35,183 nucleotides of DNA. It comes from Acidobacteria bacterium ADurb.Bin340 (GTDB lineage: Bacteria; Acidobacteriota; Holophagae; Holophagales; Holophagaceae). Shown here piece after piece: positions 15,953-23,003 of the stretch. Location: the NCBI GenBank assembly GCA_002068835.1, contig MWBB01000003.1, forward strand, positions 1 through 35,183. The letters run 5' to 3'. Every line of letters begins with the position of its first letter. The first letter of the stretch is position 1. The position numbers and the translations under genes are program-made. Under the pieces are notes generated by a model. That model did not search any database, was not told the origin of the DNA, and was given only the letters and a program-made list of their open reading frames with translations.

Positions 15953-16344
15953 CGAGTGCTCCTGCTGTCATTTTTTGAATTTGTTAATTTGTCATCCTTT
16001 TTGGGGGTTGGATTCTTGCAAATTAGAATCATTTTTTCCATAAAAAAAGTTGATTCTGGCCATTTCGATTTTTCTTTTTCAAACCAAATAATCGCATCAT
16101 TGTTTTTTTGCGTTGTTAATAAATAATATCCATATTCGGCATAAATACCTGGTGGCACTTTGCCTTTTGATTCTGCTGATGTTATTTGTTCATGTAATGA
16201 CTCGCCATATTTAGTCAAACTTGTTGGATCCTTCATAAGTTTATATAGTGAATTTTCGTAATCCCCCCATTGGTAAAGGGTTGGAGGTGAACAAGCTACG
16301 CCTGTAATGAGCACCATGGTTCCAATCCATAAAAGTGATTTCAT
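15949..16344 (-). CDS. DUF4810-family lipoprotein
   Basis: 131 residues. The lipobox ends at C18 (TGVAC). The segment LYQWGDYENSLYKLMKDP just after it is typical of DUF4810, followed by helices with LHEQITSAESKGKVPPGIYAEYGYYLL that look like tetratricopeptide-type helical hairpins. The function is unknown. It occurs with CsgG-family and DUF799 lipoproteins in other Gram-negative genomes, and the same order is found here. It overlaps the upstream small lipoprotein gene by one base and the downstream gene by 4 bases. It is AT-rich like its operon partners. Confidence 0.82.
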   Translation of the reverse strand: MKSLLWIGTMVLITGVACSPPTLYQWGDYENSLYKLMKDPTSLTKYGESLHEQITSAESKGKVPPGIYAEYGYYLLTTQKNNDAIIWFEKEKSKWPESTFFMEKMILICKNPTPKKDDKLTNSKNDSRSTR

Positions 16345-16658
16345 TATTTCACCTCACGGGGGACACTTACGGAACGCATTTCGCCCCCTCCAAAGAAAAT
16401 TCGATGAATCAAAAGTGTTGCGCCGTCCTTTTTGATTTCGATGATGTGTGTTCCAGGTTCAACAGAGAGTACATTTGGATCGCCGGAAAAGGCATCTGCA
16501 GAGCCAACCGGTTTTCCGTCAAGAAATAGGATGGCGCCGGAGGGGGCCCCCATCACCCTGAGAGTCGAACGACCATCGATAGTTTGAACAGTCGTGTTTG
16601 GCATTTTACAACTTGTTGAAATAAATCCAATTAACATAAGACATAATGCTTTGTTCAT
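16344..16658 (-). CDS. Small lipoprotein with PEGA-like beta domain
   Basis: 104 residues. A signal peptide leads to a lipobox cysteine at C17 (STSC). The mature part has a beta pattern with APSGAILFLDGKPVGSADAF and VEPGTHIIEIKKDG, which resembles PEGA-type surface or wall-associated modules. That assignment is by eye and tentative. It lies between the CsgG-family gene (4-base overlap) and the DUF4810 gene (1-base overlap). It is an extra member compared with the three-gene CsgG-DUF4810-DUF799 set, so it may act as an additional subunit. Confidence 0.75.
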   Translation of the reverse strand: MNKALCLMLIGFISTSCKMPNTTVQTIDGRSTLRVMGAPSGAILFLDGKPVGSADAFSGDPNVLSVEPGTHIIEIKKDGATLLIHRIFFGGGEMRSVSVPREVK

Positions 16659-17605
16659 GGTTGTTTCACCTCAGAAACATAAAGATTGTCTTGTTGATTA
16701 ATGTTACCTTCGATAATTTCGCAAATCGACCCTTCGCTTATCTCTGAATCTCCAAATAAATTGATCACGCGAACAAGCCCAATTTGTGTGGATGGAAGAG
16801 TTATTTCGAATCCACTCTGATTGCTTTTGACTCTTTCTCCTTCTTTGAATATCGCTAGTTTATCTCCTATTTTTAATCCTTGTCTATGGCCACCCGATAT
16901 GTAAATTTTGTTGCCATCTGTTTTTAGTATGTCGGTTCTCCATGGCCTTTCGTTGATTTTATTGACAATATCATTCATTACGTCAGAGATGGCTGCACCT
17001 ATAGCACGATCATTAAGTGTTGCATCATATTCAGATCTACTTCCGTAGCCAGCAATAGACCCTGTCTCAGTGTTGGCTTCTCCCATTCCCGTCGCCGTGA
17101 AAAATGCAAGGCCTGTTTTCACATCGATTAGGCGCACCTCGACTTTGGCCCTTGCAACTTGGTTCTTGGTGGCACTTAAAAAACCAACTTTGCCACCGGT
17201 GGATCGGCCAAATTCGGTCACGGACCCAACTACCAGGGTGTCTACCCCAACTAGGTTCTCTTGGCCTGTAAGGCGCTGCTCTCGCTTGACTCTTTCTAGG
17301 TCGGGACGCTCGAATACGAGGAATTGTCCGGATTTGATTAACCGGTTGTAGAGCATATCCGAGGCCTGTTTGCCGAGGGGATCGAGATCGCCATCTGTGA
17401 GAAGAGATCGACCGTAACGCGTCTCGTTGGTGAAGCGGGCTACCGCGATCTTCCTCTTAAACCACTTTTCGGGTAGCGAGTTGACTTGTGGTTGGGTTGA
17501 GGAAGGTGGCGTGATTGGGACCAACACTGGCGTGGATACGGTCGCGCAACCAATTCCGACAAGAAGGACTGTTGTCGAGAGGATCAAAGGTGGGATTTTT
17601 GACAT
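16655..17605 (-). CDS. CsgG/HfaB-family lipoprotein
   Basis: 316 residues. The lipobox ends at C20 (VGIGC). The CsgG domain spans about 50-215: KIAVARFTNETRYGR, then ASDMLYNRLIKSGQFLVFERPDLERVKREQ, DTLVVGSVTEFGRST and VEVRLIDVKTG. CsgG forms an oligomeric outer-membrane pore for curli. In CsgG-DUF4810-DUF799 operons no curlin is present, and none is seen here, so the secreted substrate, if any, is unknown. After about residue 225 there is a second small beta domain (ISGGHRQGLKIGDKLAIFKE), not part of classical CsgG. It is the first gene of the operon; GGAGG lies 6 bases before the ATG. Confidence 0.88.
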   Translation of the reverse strand: MSKIPPLILSTTVLLVGIGCATVSTPVLVPITPPSSTQPQVNSLPEKWFKRKIAVARFTNETRYGRSLLTDGDLDPLGKQASDMLYNRLIKSGQFLVFERPDLERVKREQRLTGQENLVGVDTLVVGSVTEFGRSTGGKVGFLSATKNQVARAKVEVRLIDVKTGLAFFTATGMGEANTETGSIAGYGSRSEYDATLNDRAIGAAISDVMNDIVNKINERPWRTDILKTDGNKIYISGGHRQGLKIGDKLAIFKEGERVKSNQSGFEITLPSTQIGLVRVINLFGDSEISEGSICEIIEGNINQQDNLYVSEVKQP

Positions 17606-17921
17606 GGGCTCCTCCAGTGATTGGGGTGATTTGGTTGTTGACTAAAAAAATCGATTGACAATGGCCCAACATTTGGCTGTTCCGACAAAAAATGAAAGGA
17701 AGCCAAGGCTCACTCGACTCGCCCGAAGATCTGCAGAAGCCAGACCCCATTCGAACCCCACTAGGGTTGAATCGTCAATTGGGTTCGTGACCATGACTGA
17801 AATTTCATCCAGACCGTTTCGGGCGTTTTCAGCCCCGGCAAGAGAAGCCTCATCGGTCATTTTGACCTTGCCATGCATCCGCCGACCCGGGTCCTCCGTA
17901 TAGGTCTGTATCGCCGGTGCG
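17606..17921. other. 316-bp divergent intergenic region at the edge of the AT-rich block
   Basis: This gap separates the lipoprotein operon (minus) from the ECF sigma gene (plus), so it should hold both promoters. Composition changes across it from AT-rich to GC-rich. TTGACA is visible on the plus strand at 17655-17660, but no good -10 follows at the expected distance. Open frames exist on both strands (for example 17642-17959 minus), but they lack a recognisable domain and a convincing start, so no gene is called. Confidence 0.5.
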
Positions 17922-18482
17922 ATGCGACGGACGGACCCCTTGGACCTTGAGCTCTCCATGCCCCTGGAAGCGGCCCCGGCCGAGGCCGGCTTCGTGCCCG
18001 GCAGCTTCCGGGAGATCGTGGCGGCCCATCAGTCCCGGGTGTTCTCCATCGCGTTCCACGCCCTGCGGAACCGCGCCCAGGCGGAGGATGTGGCCCAGGA
18101 GGTCTTCCTGCGGCTCTCCAGCCGCCTGGACACGATCCAGTCGGAGGCGCACCTGGTGGCCTGGCTCCGCCGGGTCACGGCGCGCCTCTGCATCGACGAG
18201 CTGCGCCGTCCCGCCCGCAACGCCCCCAGCCTCGAGGGGGTGGCGGAACCGGGCGAGGCGGCGGAGCCCGGCGATCCCTTCCTGTCGGCGCACCTGCGCC
18301 GGCTCCTGGCGGACCTGCCGGGGCCGGCCCGGCTGGCCCTGATCCTCCGGTACCAGGAGGATCTGGAGCCCCAGGAGATCGCCGCGGTCCTGAACGAACC
18401 CGTCCCCACCATCAAGAGCCGCCTGGCCCGCGGTCTCCAGCGGTTGCGGGACGGCCTGAAGCACCTGGGGGTGGAGGCATGA
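17922..18482 (+). CDS. ECF-type RNA polymerase sigma factor
   Basis: 186 residues with the two ECF regions. Sigma-2 spans about 28-95 with VFSIAFHALRNRAQAEDVAQEVF and the promoter-melting stretch that follows. Sigma-4 spans about 125-180 with a helix-turn-helix segment EDLEPQEIAAVLNEPVPTIKSRLARGL. It directs transcription of a specific set of genes, perhaps including this cluster itself. The start ATG at 17922 is plausible; a second ATG at 17958 also keeps both domains. The stop overlaps the next gene in an ATGA junction, as expected for a sigma/anti-sigma pair. Confidence 0.93.
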   Translation: MRRTDPLDLELSMPLEAAPAEAGFVPGSFREIVAAHQSRVFSIAFHALRNRAQAEDVAQEVFLRLSSRLDTIQSEAHLVAWLRRVTARLCIDELRRPARNAPSLEGVAEPGEAAEPGDPFLSAHLRRLLADLPGPARLALILRYQEDLEPQEIAAVLNEPVPTIKSRLARGLQRLRDGLKHLGVEA

Positions 18483-18757
18483 TCGATCTGGAACGGGAAC
18501 TGGCCCGCGCCCTGCGCCCCCAGGAAGCCCCCGCGGGCTTCGCGGAGCGGGTGCTCCGGGCCGACCGGAGCCGCCGCGCCCGGCGCCGCACCTGGCTGGC
18601 CGCCGCCTCCTTCGCCCTCGTCCTCCTGCCCGCGGGCTGGGCCTACCAGCGGCACCAGCAGCAGCAGCGGGCGGAAGCCCAGCTCCGGCTGGCCCTGGAA
18701 GTGGCCAGCGAACGCCTCAACCTCGCCCTTCAACGCCTGAACCCTCCCACGGAGTAG
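18479..18757 (+). CDS. Probable membrane anti-sigma protein
   Basis: 92 residues: a short cytoplasmic N-terminus rich in Arg and Glu (1-38), one membrane helix (about 39-55), and a Gln/Ala-rich helical outer segment (56-92). It has no zinc-binding HxxxCxxC anti-sigma motif. The anti-sigma role is inferred from the 4-base overlap with the ECF gene, the size and the single-span topology. It could instead be a small membrane scaffold. Confidence 0.65.
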   Translation: MIDLERELARALRPQEAPAGFAERVLRADRSRRARRRTWLAAASFALVLLPAGWAYQRHQQQQRAEAQLRLALEVASERLNLALQRLNPPTE

Positions 18758-18759
18758 CC

Positions 18760-19305
18760 ATGTCCAGCCCCCTGTCCCACGCCTTCGTCCCCGCCGCCCT
18801 CGTCTGCCTCCTGGCGGCCCTCCCCGCCTCGGCCCAGCAGGCCCGGCTCAAGCTCGACCACCTGAACGCACTGGCCGCCAAGGCCTCGGAGGTGGTGGAG
18901 GTCACCCTCGACGGCCAGGCCCTGGCCATGGGCGCCAAGTTCCTGGAAAAGGAGCCCGAAGCCCGGGCGCTGGTGCAGGGCCTCACCGGAATCTATGTGA
19001 AGGTCTTCGAGTTCGAGCAGCCCGGCGCCTACACCTCGGCGGACGTGGAGGCCATCCGCAGCCAGCTCCAGGCCCCCGGCTGGTCCCGCATCGTGCAGGT
19101 GAAGAGCCGCAAGGACGGCGATGTGGGCGTCTACGTGTTGTCCGATGGCAAGGGCGGCAACGCCGGGATGGTCATCTTCGTGGCCGAAGCCAAGGAACTG
19201 GTGGTGGTGAACATCGTGGGGCCCATCGACCTGGAGAAGCTGAGCTCCCTGGAGGGCCGCATGGGCATCCCCAAGGTGGGGCTCGGCAAGGGAGGTGCGA
19301 AGTGA
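18760..19305 (+). CDS. DUF4252-type exported protein
   Basis: 181 residues with a signal peptide cleaved near ASAQQA (residues about 1-26). The mature sequence has the DUF4252 pattern: a helical start with LDHLNALAAKASEVVEVTLDG, a strand GIYVKVFEFEQPGAY, SQLQAPGWSRIVQVKSRKDG, and a strand pair VYVLSDGKGGNAGMVIFV with ELVVVNIVGPIDLEKL. The function is unknown. These proteins often follow ECF sigma/anti-sigma genes. It starts 2 bases after the anti-sigma stop and overlaps the next gene in a GTGA junction. Confidence 0.8.
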   Translation: MSSPLSHAFVPAALVCLLAALPASAQQARLKLDHLNALAAKASEVVEVTLDGQALAMGAKFLEKEPEARALVQGLTGIYVKVFEFEQPGAYTSADVEAIRSQLQAPGWSRIVQVKSRKDGDVGVYVLSDGKGGNAGMVIFVAEAKELVVVNIVGPIDLEKLSSLEGRMGIPKVGLGKGGAK

Positions 19306-19784
19306 TCGGCCGCCTGGGCCTGGCGCCGGTCCTGGCTGCGGTGCTGGTGGCGGGCGTTCCGGTCCAGGCCCGGGACCGCGCCTTCAGCCGCCTGGTGGAC
19401 CGCCTGGAGGCCCACTACCAGAAGGCGCCCATGGGCACGGGCTTCCTGGGCTTCCTGGCCCGCTGCTTCAGCCCCGAAGGCGTGAGCGGCCTGCGCATGG
19501 CCATCTTCGAGGACGTGGACAGCCGCCGCGCGCCCCTGGGTGGGGACTTCGACGCCTTCGTGCAGCGGACCGTGGGGCCCGACCGCACGCCCCTGGTGCG
19601 CGTCGCCCGGAAGGATGGCGAGCGGGTCTACCTCTACGCCCGGCCCCAGGGCGAGCGGATGGAACTCCTGGTGGTGGCCGCCGAAGCCACCGAGGCCGTG
19701 GTGCTCTCCATGAAGGTGGATCCGGAGCGCTTTCAGGCCTGGATGGAGGATCCCGAAGGCCTGGCCCGGCGCCGGGGGCATTGA
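19302..19784 (+). CDS. Second DUF4252-like exported protein (diverged paralogue)
   Basis: 160 residues with a GTG start overlapping the previous stop by 4 bases. A signal peptide ends near PVQARDR (about residue 24). The body repeats the layout of its neighbour: a strand GLRMAIFEDVDSRRAP, then VARKDGERVYLYARPQGERMELLVVAAE, then VLSMKVDPERFQAWM. Similarity to DUF4252 is by pattern and is weaker than in the neighbour. It lacks a cysteine lipobox. It probably originated by tandem duplication in the same operon. Confidence 0.68.
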   Translation: MIGRLGLAPVLAAVLVAGVPVQARDRAFSRLVDRLEAHYQKAPMGTGFLGFLARCFSPEGVSGLRMAIFEDVDSRRAPLGGDFDAFVQRTVGPDRTPLVRVARKDGERVYLYARPQGERMELLVVAAEATEAVVLSMKVDPERFQAWMEDPEGLARRRGH

Positions 19785-19843
19785 TCCAGGCGGGGCTGCG
19801 GGAGCCGAACCCTTGTGCCGCTGCATCACCCGGGGTAGCCAAA

Positions 19844-19917
19844 CCCTTGCAGCATGGGGAAGAATGGGGAACCTTGCAGGGCAAAAGCACCCTGGGTGGA
19901 GACACCCAAAGGTTTCC
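19844..19917 (+). promoter_or_regulatory. Candidate structured leader RNA of the kal-crt-hbd operon
   Basis: Stem P1 pairs GGGAACC (19867-19873) with GGTTTCC (19911-19917), including one G-T pair. It encloses two hairpins: CAGGG/CCCTG (19877-19881 with 19890-19894), with an 8-base loop, and GGTG/CACC (19895-19898 with 19903-19906), with a GAGA (GNRA-type) tetraloop. An alternative pairing, CCCT(T)GCA (19844-19851) with TGCAGGG (19875-19881), would break the first hairpin. The region lies about 75 bases before the kal start. It fits no riboswitch class that I can name. Function is inference; pairing is seen. Confidence 0.4.
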
Positions 19918-19992
19918 GATCGTTGAGGCTGACGGTCATCCCGGGGGCCTTCATCCCCTTGGCATCTCGAGCTGGATTTTCTGGAGGATTCA

Positions 19993-20379
19993 ATGGAGAA
20001 GGCGATGATTCGGCTGCGGATGGGCTCGCATGACGCCCATTACGGTGGCGAGCTGGTGGATGGCGCGAAGATGCTCCAGCTCTTTGGCGATGTGGCAACC
20101 GAGCTTCTGATCCGCCAGGATGGCGATGAAGGACTGTTTGCAGGCTACGAAAAGGTGGAATTCCTGGCCCCTGTTTTTGCTGGTGACTACATCGAGGCCA
20201 CGGGTGAAATCATCCATGTGGGGAACTCCTCCCGGAAGATGAGCTTTGAAGCGCGGAAGGTCATTGCGCCCCGGAAGGATCTGAACGATTCGGCCGCCGA
20301 CGTGCTTGCGGAACCGGTTGTTGTCTGCCGCGCCACGGGCACCTGTGTCGTTCCCAGGGACAAGCAGCGCCGCGCGTGA
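19993..20379 (+). CDS. kal: 3-aminobutyryl-CoA ammonia-lyase
   Basis: 128 residues, a single hotdog-fold domain of the usual Kal length. The sequence closely follows known Kal proteins of lysine fermenters: [20 protein letters not shown], then [40 protein letters not shown], and DSAADVL followed by [12 protein letters not shown]. The reaction eliminates ammonia from L-3-aminobutyryl-CoA to give crotonyl-CoA. The substrate normally arises in the lysine fermentation pathway from the Kce cleavage step; kamA, kamDE, kdd and kce are not in the window. The start has GGAGG with a 5-base spacer. The next two genes use its product, which supports the assignment. Confidence 0.92.
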   Translation: MEKAMIRLRMGSHDAHYGGELVDGAKMLQLFGDVATELLIRQDGDEGLFAGYEKVEFLAPVFAGDYIEATGEIIHVGNSSRKMSFEARKVIAPRKDLNDSAADVLAEPVVVCRATGTCVVPRDKQRRA

Positions 20380-20390
20380 GGTTCCTGGCA

Positions 20391-20415
20391 TGAACGCCCA
20401 AACGCATGGCGTTCA
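20391..20415 (+). other. Inverted repeat between kal and crt
   Basis: TGAACGCC (20391-20398) pairs with GGCGTTCA (20408-20415) around a 9-base loop. There is no U-tract. It may be an mRNA processing or stability element within the operon, or an operator-like site; no regulator is identifiable. Confidence 0.4.
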
Positions 20416-20467
20416 CGCAGATGAAAAATCATGGAATGCCGATTGAGCTGTTCGGGAGAATGCGCTG

Positions 20468-21247
20468 ATGCCTTACACCTACTTCACCCTTGAAACGGCG
20501 GATCGCGTCACGGTGGTCACCCTGCGGCGGCCGGAGGCGCTGAATGCCCTGTCCACGGCGGTTCTTGCGGAACTTGACGCGGTGATCGGCGAACTGGAGA
20601 CGATCGAGGCGTCGGATGCCGTCATTCTGACGGGCGAAGGCAAGGCCTTTGTGGCGGGCGCGGATATTGCCGAAATGCAAGGTTTTTCGGCCGAGGAGGG
20701 CCGGGCTTTCGGCGAGTTCGGCGCGCGGGTTTTCCGGCGCCTCGAACGCTTGAAGAAGCCCGTGATCGCGGCGGTCAACGGATTCGCCCTGGGGGGGGGC
20801 TGCGAACTGGCCATGGCCTGCGATCTCCGCATTGCGAGCGATAAGGCCAAGTTCGGGCAACCGGAGGTGGGGCTCGGGATCACGCCCGGCTTTTCGGGAA
20901 CCCAGCGCCTGCCGCGCCTGGTGGGGGTCGCCAAGGCCAAGGAGCTCATCTACACCGGTGACATTATCAAGGCCGACGAGGCGCTTGCGATCGGCCTGGT
21001 CTCCAAGGTCGTTCCGGCCGAGGACTTGATGTCTGCCTGCCATGAACTGGCGCGGCGCATGGTGAAGAACGCCCCCAGGGCCGTGGCCCACGCCAAGGCC
21101 GCCATCCAGCGTGGGATGGAAACCGACCTGGACACCGGCATCGCCCTGGAACACGGGCTTTTCGGCCTTTGTTTCGCCACGGCGGATCAGAAGGAAGGCA
21201 TGGGGGCTTTCCTCGAGAAGCGAACCCCGGTCTTTTCGGGAAAATAG
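20468..21247 (+). CDS. crt: Enoyl-CoA hydratase (crotonase)
   Basis: 259 residues of the crotonase superfamily. The oxyanion-hole segments are [11 protein letters not shown] (60-70) and [15 protein letters not shown] (105-119). The two catalytic glutamates are Glu113 and Glu133 (in [11 protein letters not shown]), both present, which marks it as a true hydratase. It hydrates crotonyl-CoA to 3-hydroxybutyryl-CoA. It resembles short-chain crotonases of clostridia. The ribosome site is GGGAGA 8 bases before the ATG. With kal upstream and hbd downstream it forms a continuous path. Confidence 0.94.
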   Translation: MPYTYFTLETADRVTVVTLRRPEALNALSTAVLAELDAVIGELETIEASDAVILTGEGKAFVAGADIAEMQGFSAEEGRAFGEFGARVFRRLERLKKPVIAAVNGFALGGGCELAMACDLRIASDKAKFGQPEVGLGITPGFSGTQRLPRLVGVAKAKELIYTGDIIKADEALAIGLVSKVVPAEDLMSACHELARRMVKNAPRAVAHAKAAIQRGMETDLDTGIALEHGLFGLCFATADQKEGMGAFLEKRTPVFSGK

Positions 21248-21278
21248 TCTGGGAATCGATTGCACAAGGAGCGAAGCG

Positions 21279-22124
21279 ATGAAGGTGATGGTGCTGGGCG
21301 CTGGAACGATGGGTTCGGGGATCGCGCAGGCGTTCGCCGTTTCCGGTTATCAGGTGATCGTGCGGGATCTTCAGCAGGCATTTGTGGATAAAGGCCTTGC
21401 CGGCATCGCGAAAAGCCTTGACCGCATCGTGGCCAAAGGCAACTTGTCGGACGAGGACCGGAAGGCGGCCTTGGGCCGTTTGTCTGGAACGACGGAGCTT
21501 TCCGCGGCTGCCGATGTGGATCTGGTGATCGAGGCGGCCGTTGAAAACATGGCCATCAAGAAGGCTGTGTTTGCGGAACTGGACAGCGTCTGCAAGCCGG
21601 AAGCGATCCTGGCCACCAACACATCGTCCCTTTCGATCACCGAAATTGCCTCGGCGACCCAGCGGCCTCACCAGGTGATCGGGATGCATTTCTTCAACCC
21701 GGTCCCCATGATGAAGCTGGTGGAGGTCATCAAGGGTTTGGCGACCAGTGATGAAACGAAGGCGACCATCGTCGAACTCTGCGGAACGCTTGGCAAGACC
21801 CCGGTGGAGGTGAGCGAGGCCCCGGGTTTTGTCGTGAACCGCATCCTGATTCCGATGATCAACGAAGCCATCGGCATTCTTGCGGATGGCGTGGCCACGG
21901 CCGAGGATATCGATGCTGCGATGAAGCTCGGTGCCAATCACCCCATCGGCCCCTTGGCCTTGGCGGATCTCATTGGCAACGATGTCAATCTCGCGATCAT
22001 GGAAACGCTCTATCAGGAGTTCGGCGATGCGAAATACCGCCCGCATCCGCTGCTGCGCAAGATGGTCCGCGGGGGATACCTCGGGAAGAAGACCGGCAAG
22101 GGCTTCTTCGACTACTCGAAGTAG
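21279..22124 (+). CDS. hbd: 3-hydroxybutyryl-CoA dehydrogenase
   Basis: 281 residues, typical of the stand-alone short-chain enzyme. The Rossmann motif is GAGTMGSG (7-14). The catalytic dyad is His137 in MHFFNPVP with Glu149, and Ser117 and Asn140 are present. The C-terminal helical dimer domain contains [15 protein letters not shown] and ends [11 protein letters not shown]. It interconverts 3-hydroxybutyryl-CoA and acetoacetyl-CoA with NAD(P). The ATG chosen has AAGGAG 7 bases upstream; an upstream extension of the frame is antisense to conserved sequence and lies in crt. Thiolase, which would be the next step, is not in the window. Confidence 0.95.
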   Translation: MKVMVLGAGTMGSGIAQAFAVSGYQVIVRDLQQAFVDKGLAGIAKSLDRIVAKGNLSDEDRKAALGRLSGTTELSAAADVDLVIEAAVENMAIKKAVFAELDSVCKPEAILATNTSSLSITEIASATQRPHQVIGMHFFNPVPMMKLVEVIKGLATSDETKATIVELCGTLGKTPVEVSEAPGFVVNRILIPMINEAIGILADGVATAEDIDAAMKLGANHPIGPLALADLIGNDVNLAIMETLYQEFGDAKYRPHPLLRKMVRGGYLGKKTGKGFFDYSK

Positions 22125-22194
22125 GTGAAGGCTTGCGACTGAAGCGGCTTTCGTAAGGCCCTTTCCCTGGCCTGCCGCCTGGGGCGGCGTGCGC

Positions 22195-22959
22195 TCAGGG
22201 GGTGCCGGGGAAGGCCCTGGACTCGCCGCTTCGGCGCAGGTGCAGCAGGAACTCCCGGTTGCCTTCGCCGCCCAGGATGGGGCTGGGCGCCAGGGCCTGG
22301 GGCCGAAGTTCCGTGGCCTGGAAGAAGGCCCACAGTTCCCGGCACACCCGGTCGTGCACGGCGGGATCCCTCACGATCCCGCCGTCGCCCACATCGTCCC
22401 GGCCCGCTTCGAACTGGGGCTTGAGCAGCAGCAGGGCCTCGGCGTCCTCCGTGAGGCTCGGCAGCAGGGGCGGGATGACCAAGCGCAGGCTGATGAAGCT
22501 GAGATCGCCCACCAGCAGACTGCAGCGTTCCGGGATGCGGTCCGGCTCCCAGGTTCGAAGGTTCACCTGCTCCAGGCTCACCACCCGCGCATCGGTGCGG
22601 AGCCTCCAGTGGAGCTGGTTGGTGCCCACGTCCACGGCGTAGACCTTTGCCGCGCCCCGCTGCAGCAGGCAGTCCGTGAAGCCGCCGGTGCTCGCTCCCG
22701 CATCGAAACAGATGCGGCCCGTGGGATCCACGCCGAACACCTCCAGCCCGCCTGCCAGCTTCAGGCCGCCGCGGCTCACAAAGGGCAGGGCCTCGCCTCG
22801 GAGCCGGAGGGGGGCGTCCTCGGCCACGCCCGTTCCCGCCTTGGTCACGGGCCGATCGTCCACCAGCACATCGCCCGCGAGGATCCGGGCCTGGGCCTTG
22901 GCCCGGGTCTCACACAACCCGCGCTGCACCAGGAGTTGATCGAGACGGACCTTGGCCAT
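22195..22959 (-). CDS. tlyA: TlyA family rRNA 2'-O-methyltransferase
   Basis: 254 residues. An S4 RNA-binding domain lies at about 1-62 (VRLDQLLVQRGLCETRAKAQ). A FtsJ-like Rossmann methyltransferase follows, with the SAM motif FDAGASTGGFTDCLL, then YAVDVGTNQLHWRLR, LLVGDLSFISLRL and LLLLKPQFEAGR. TlyA methylates ribosomal RNA at cytidine 2'-hydroxyls and affects sensitivity to capreomycin in mycobacteria. The start is the ATG giving MAKVRLDQ; the frame stays open upstream into the mltG 3' end. It is 44 bases downstream of mltG, so probably in the same operon. Confidence 0.93.
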   Translation of the reverse strand: MAKVRLDQLLVQRGLCETRAKAQARILAGDVLVDDRPVTKAGTGVAEDAPLRLRGEALPFVSRGGLKLAGGLEVFGVDPTGRICFDAGASTGGFTDCLLQRGAAKVYAVDVGTNQLHWRLRTDARVVSLEQVNLRTWEPDRIPERCSLLVGDLSFISLRLVIPPLLPSLTEDAEALLLLKPQFEAGRDDVGDGGIVRDPAVHDRVCRELWAFFQATELRPQALAPSPILGGEGNREFLLHLRRSGESRAFPGTP

Positions 22960-23003
22960 GGATCCAGAAGAACACGACGGGGGCGGCAAGACCAGGAGGC
23001 GGG

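Noticed and set aside
17642-17959. Possible 105-residue minus-strand gene between the lipoprotein operon and the sigma factor
   Set aside because: It has no ribosome site, no domain, overlaps the sigma gene start, and lies across a composition change. Kept as intergenic.
19785-19992. Known riboswitch (lysine, cobalamin, c-di-GMP, c-di-AMP) in the kal leader
   Set aside because: The conserved core sequences of these classes (for example GCCACTG of the cobalamin type or the GCAAAGCC of GEMM) are absent; only a generic structured leader is supported.
22174-22188. Terminator between hbd and tlyA
   Set aside because: A 6-bp GCCGCC/GGCGGC hairpin with a 3-base loop is present but short and without a U-tract; common by chance in such GC-rich DNA.
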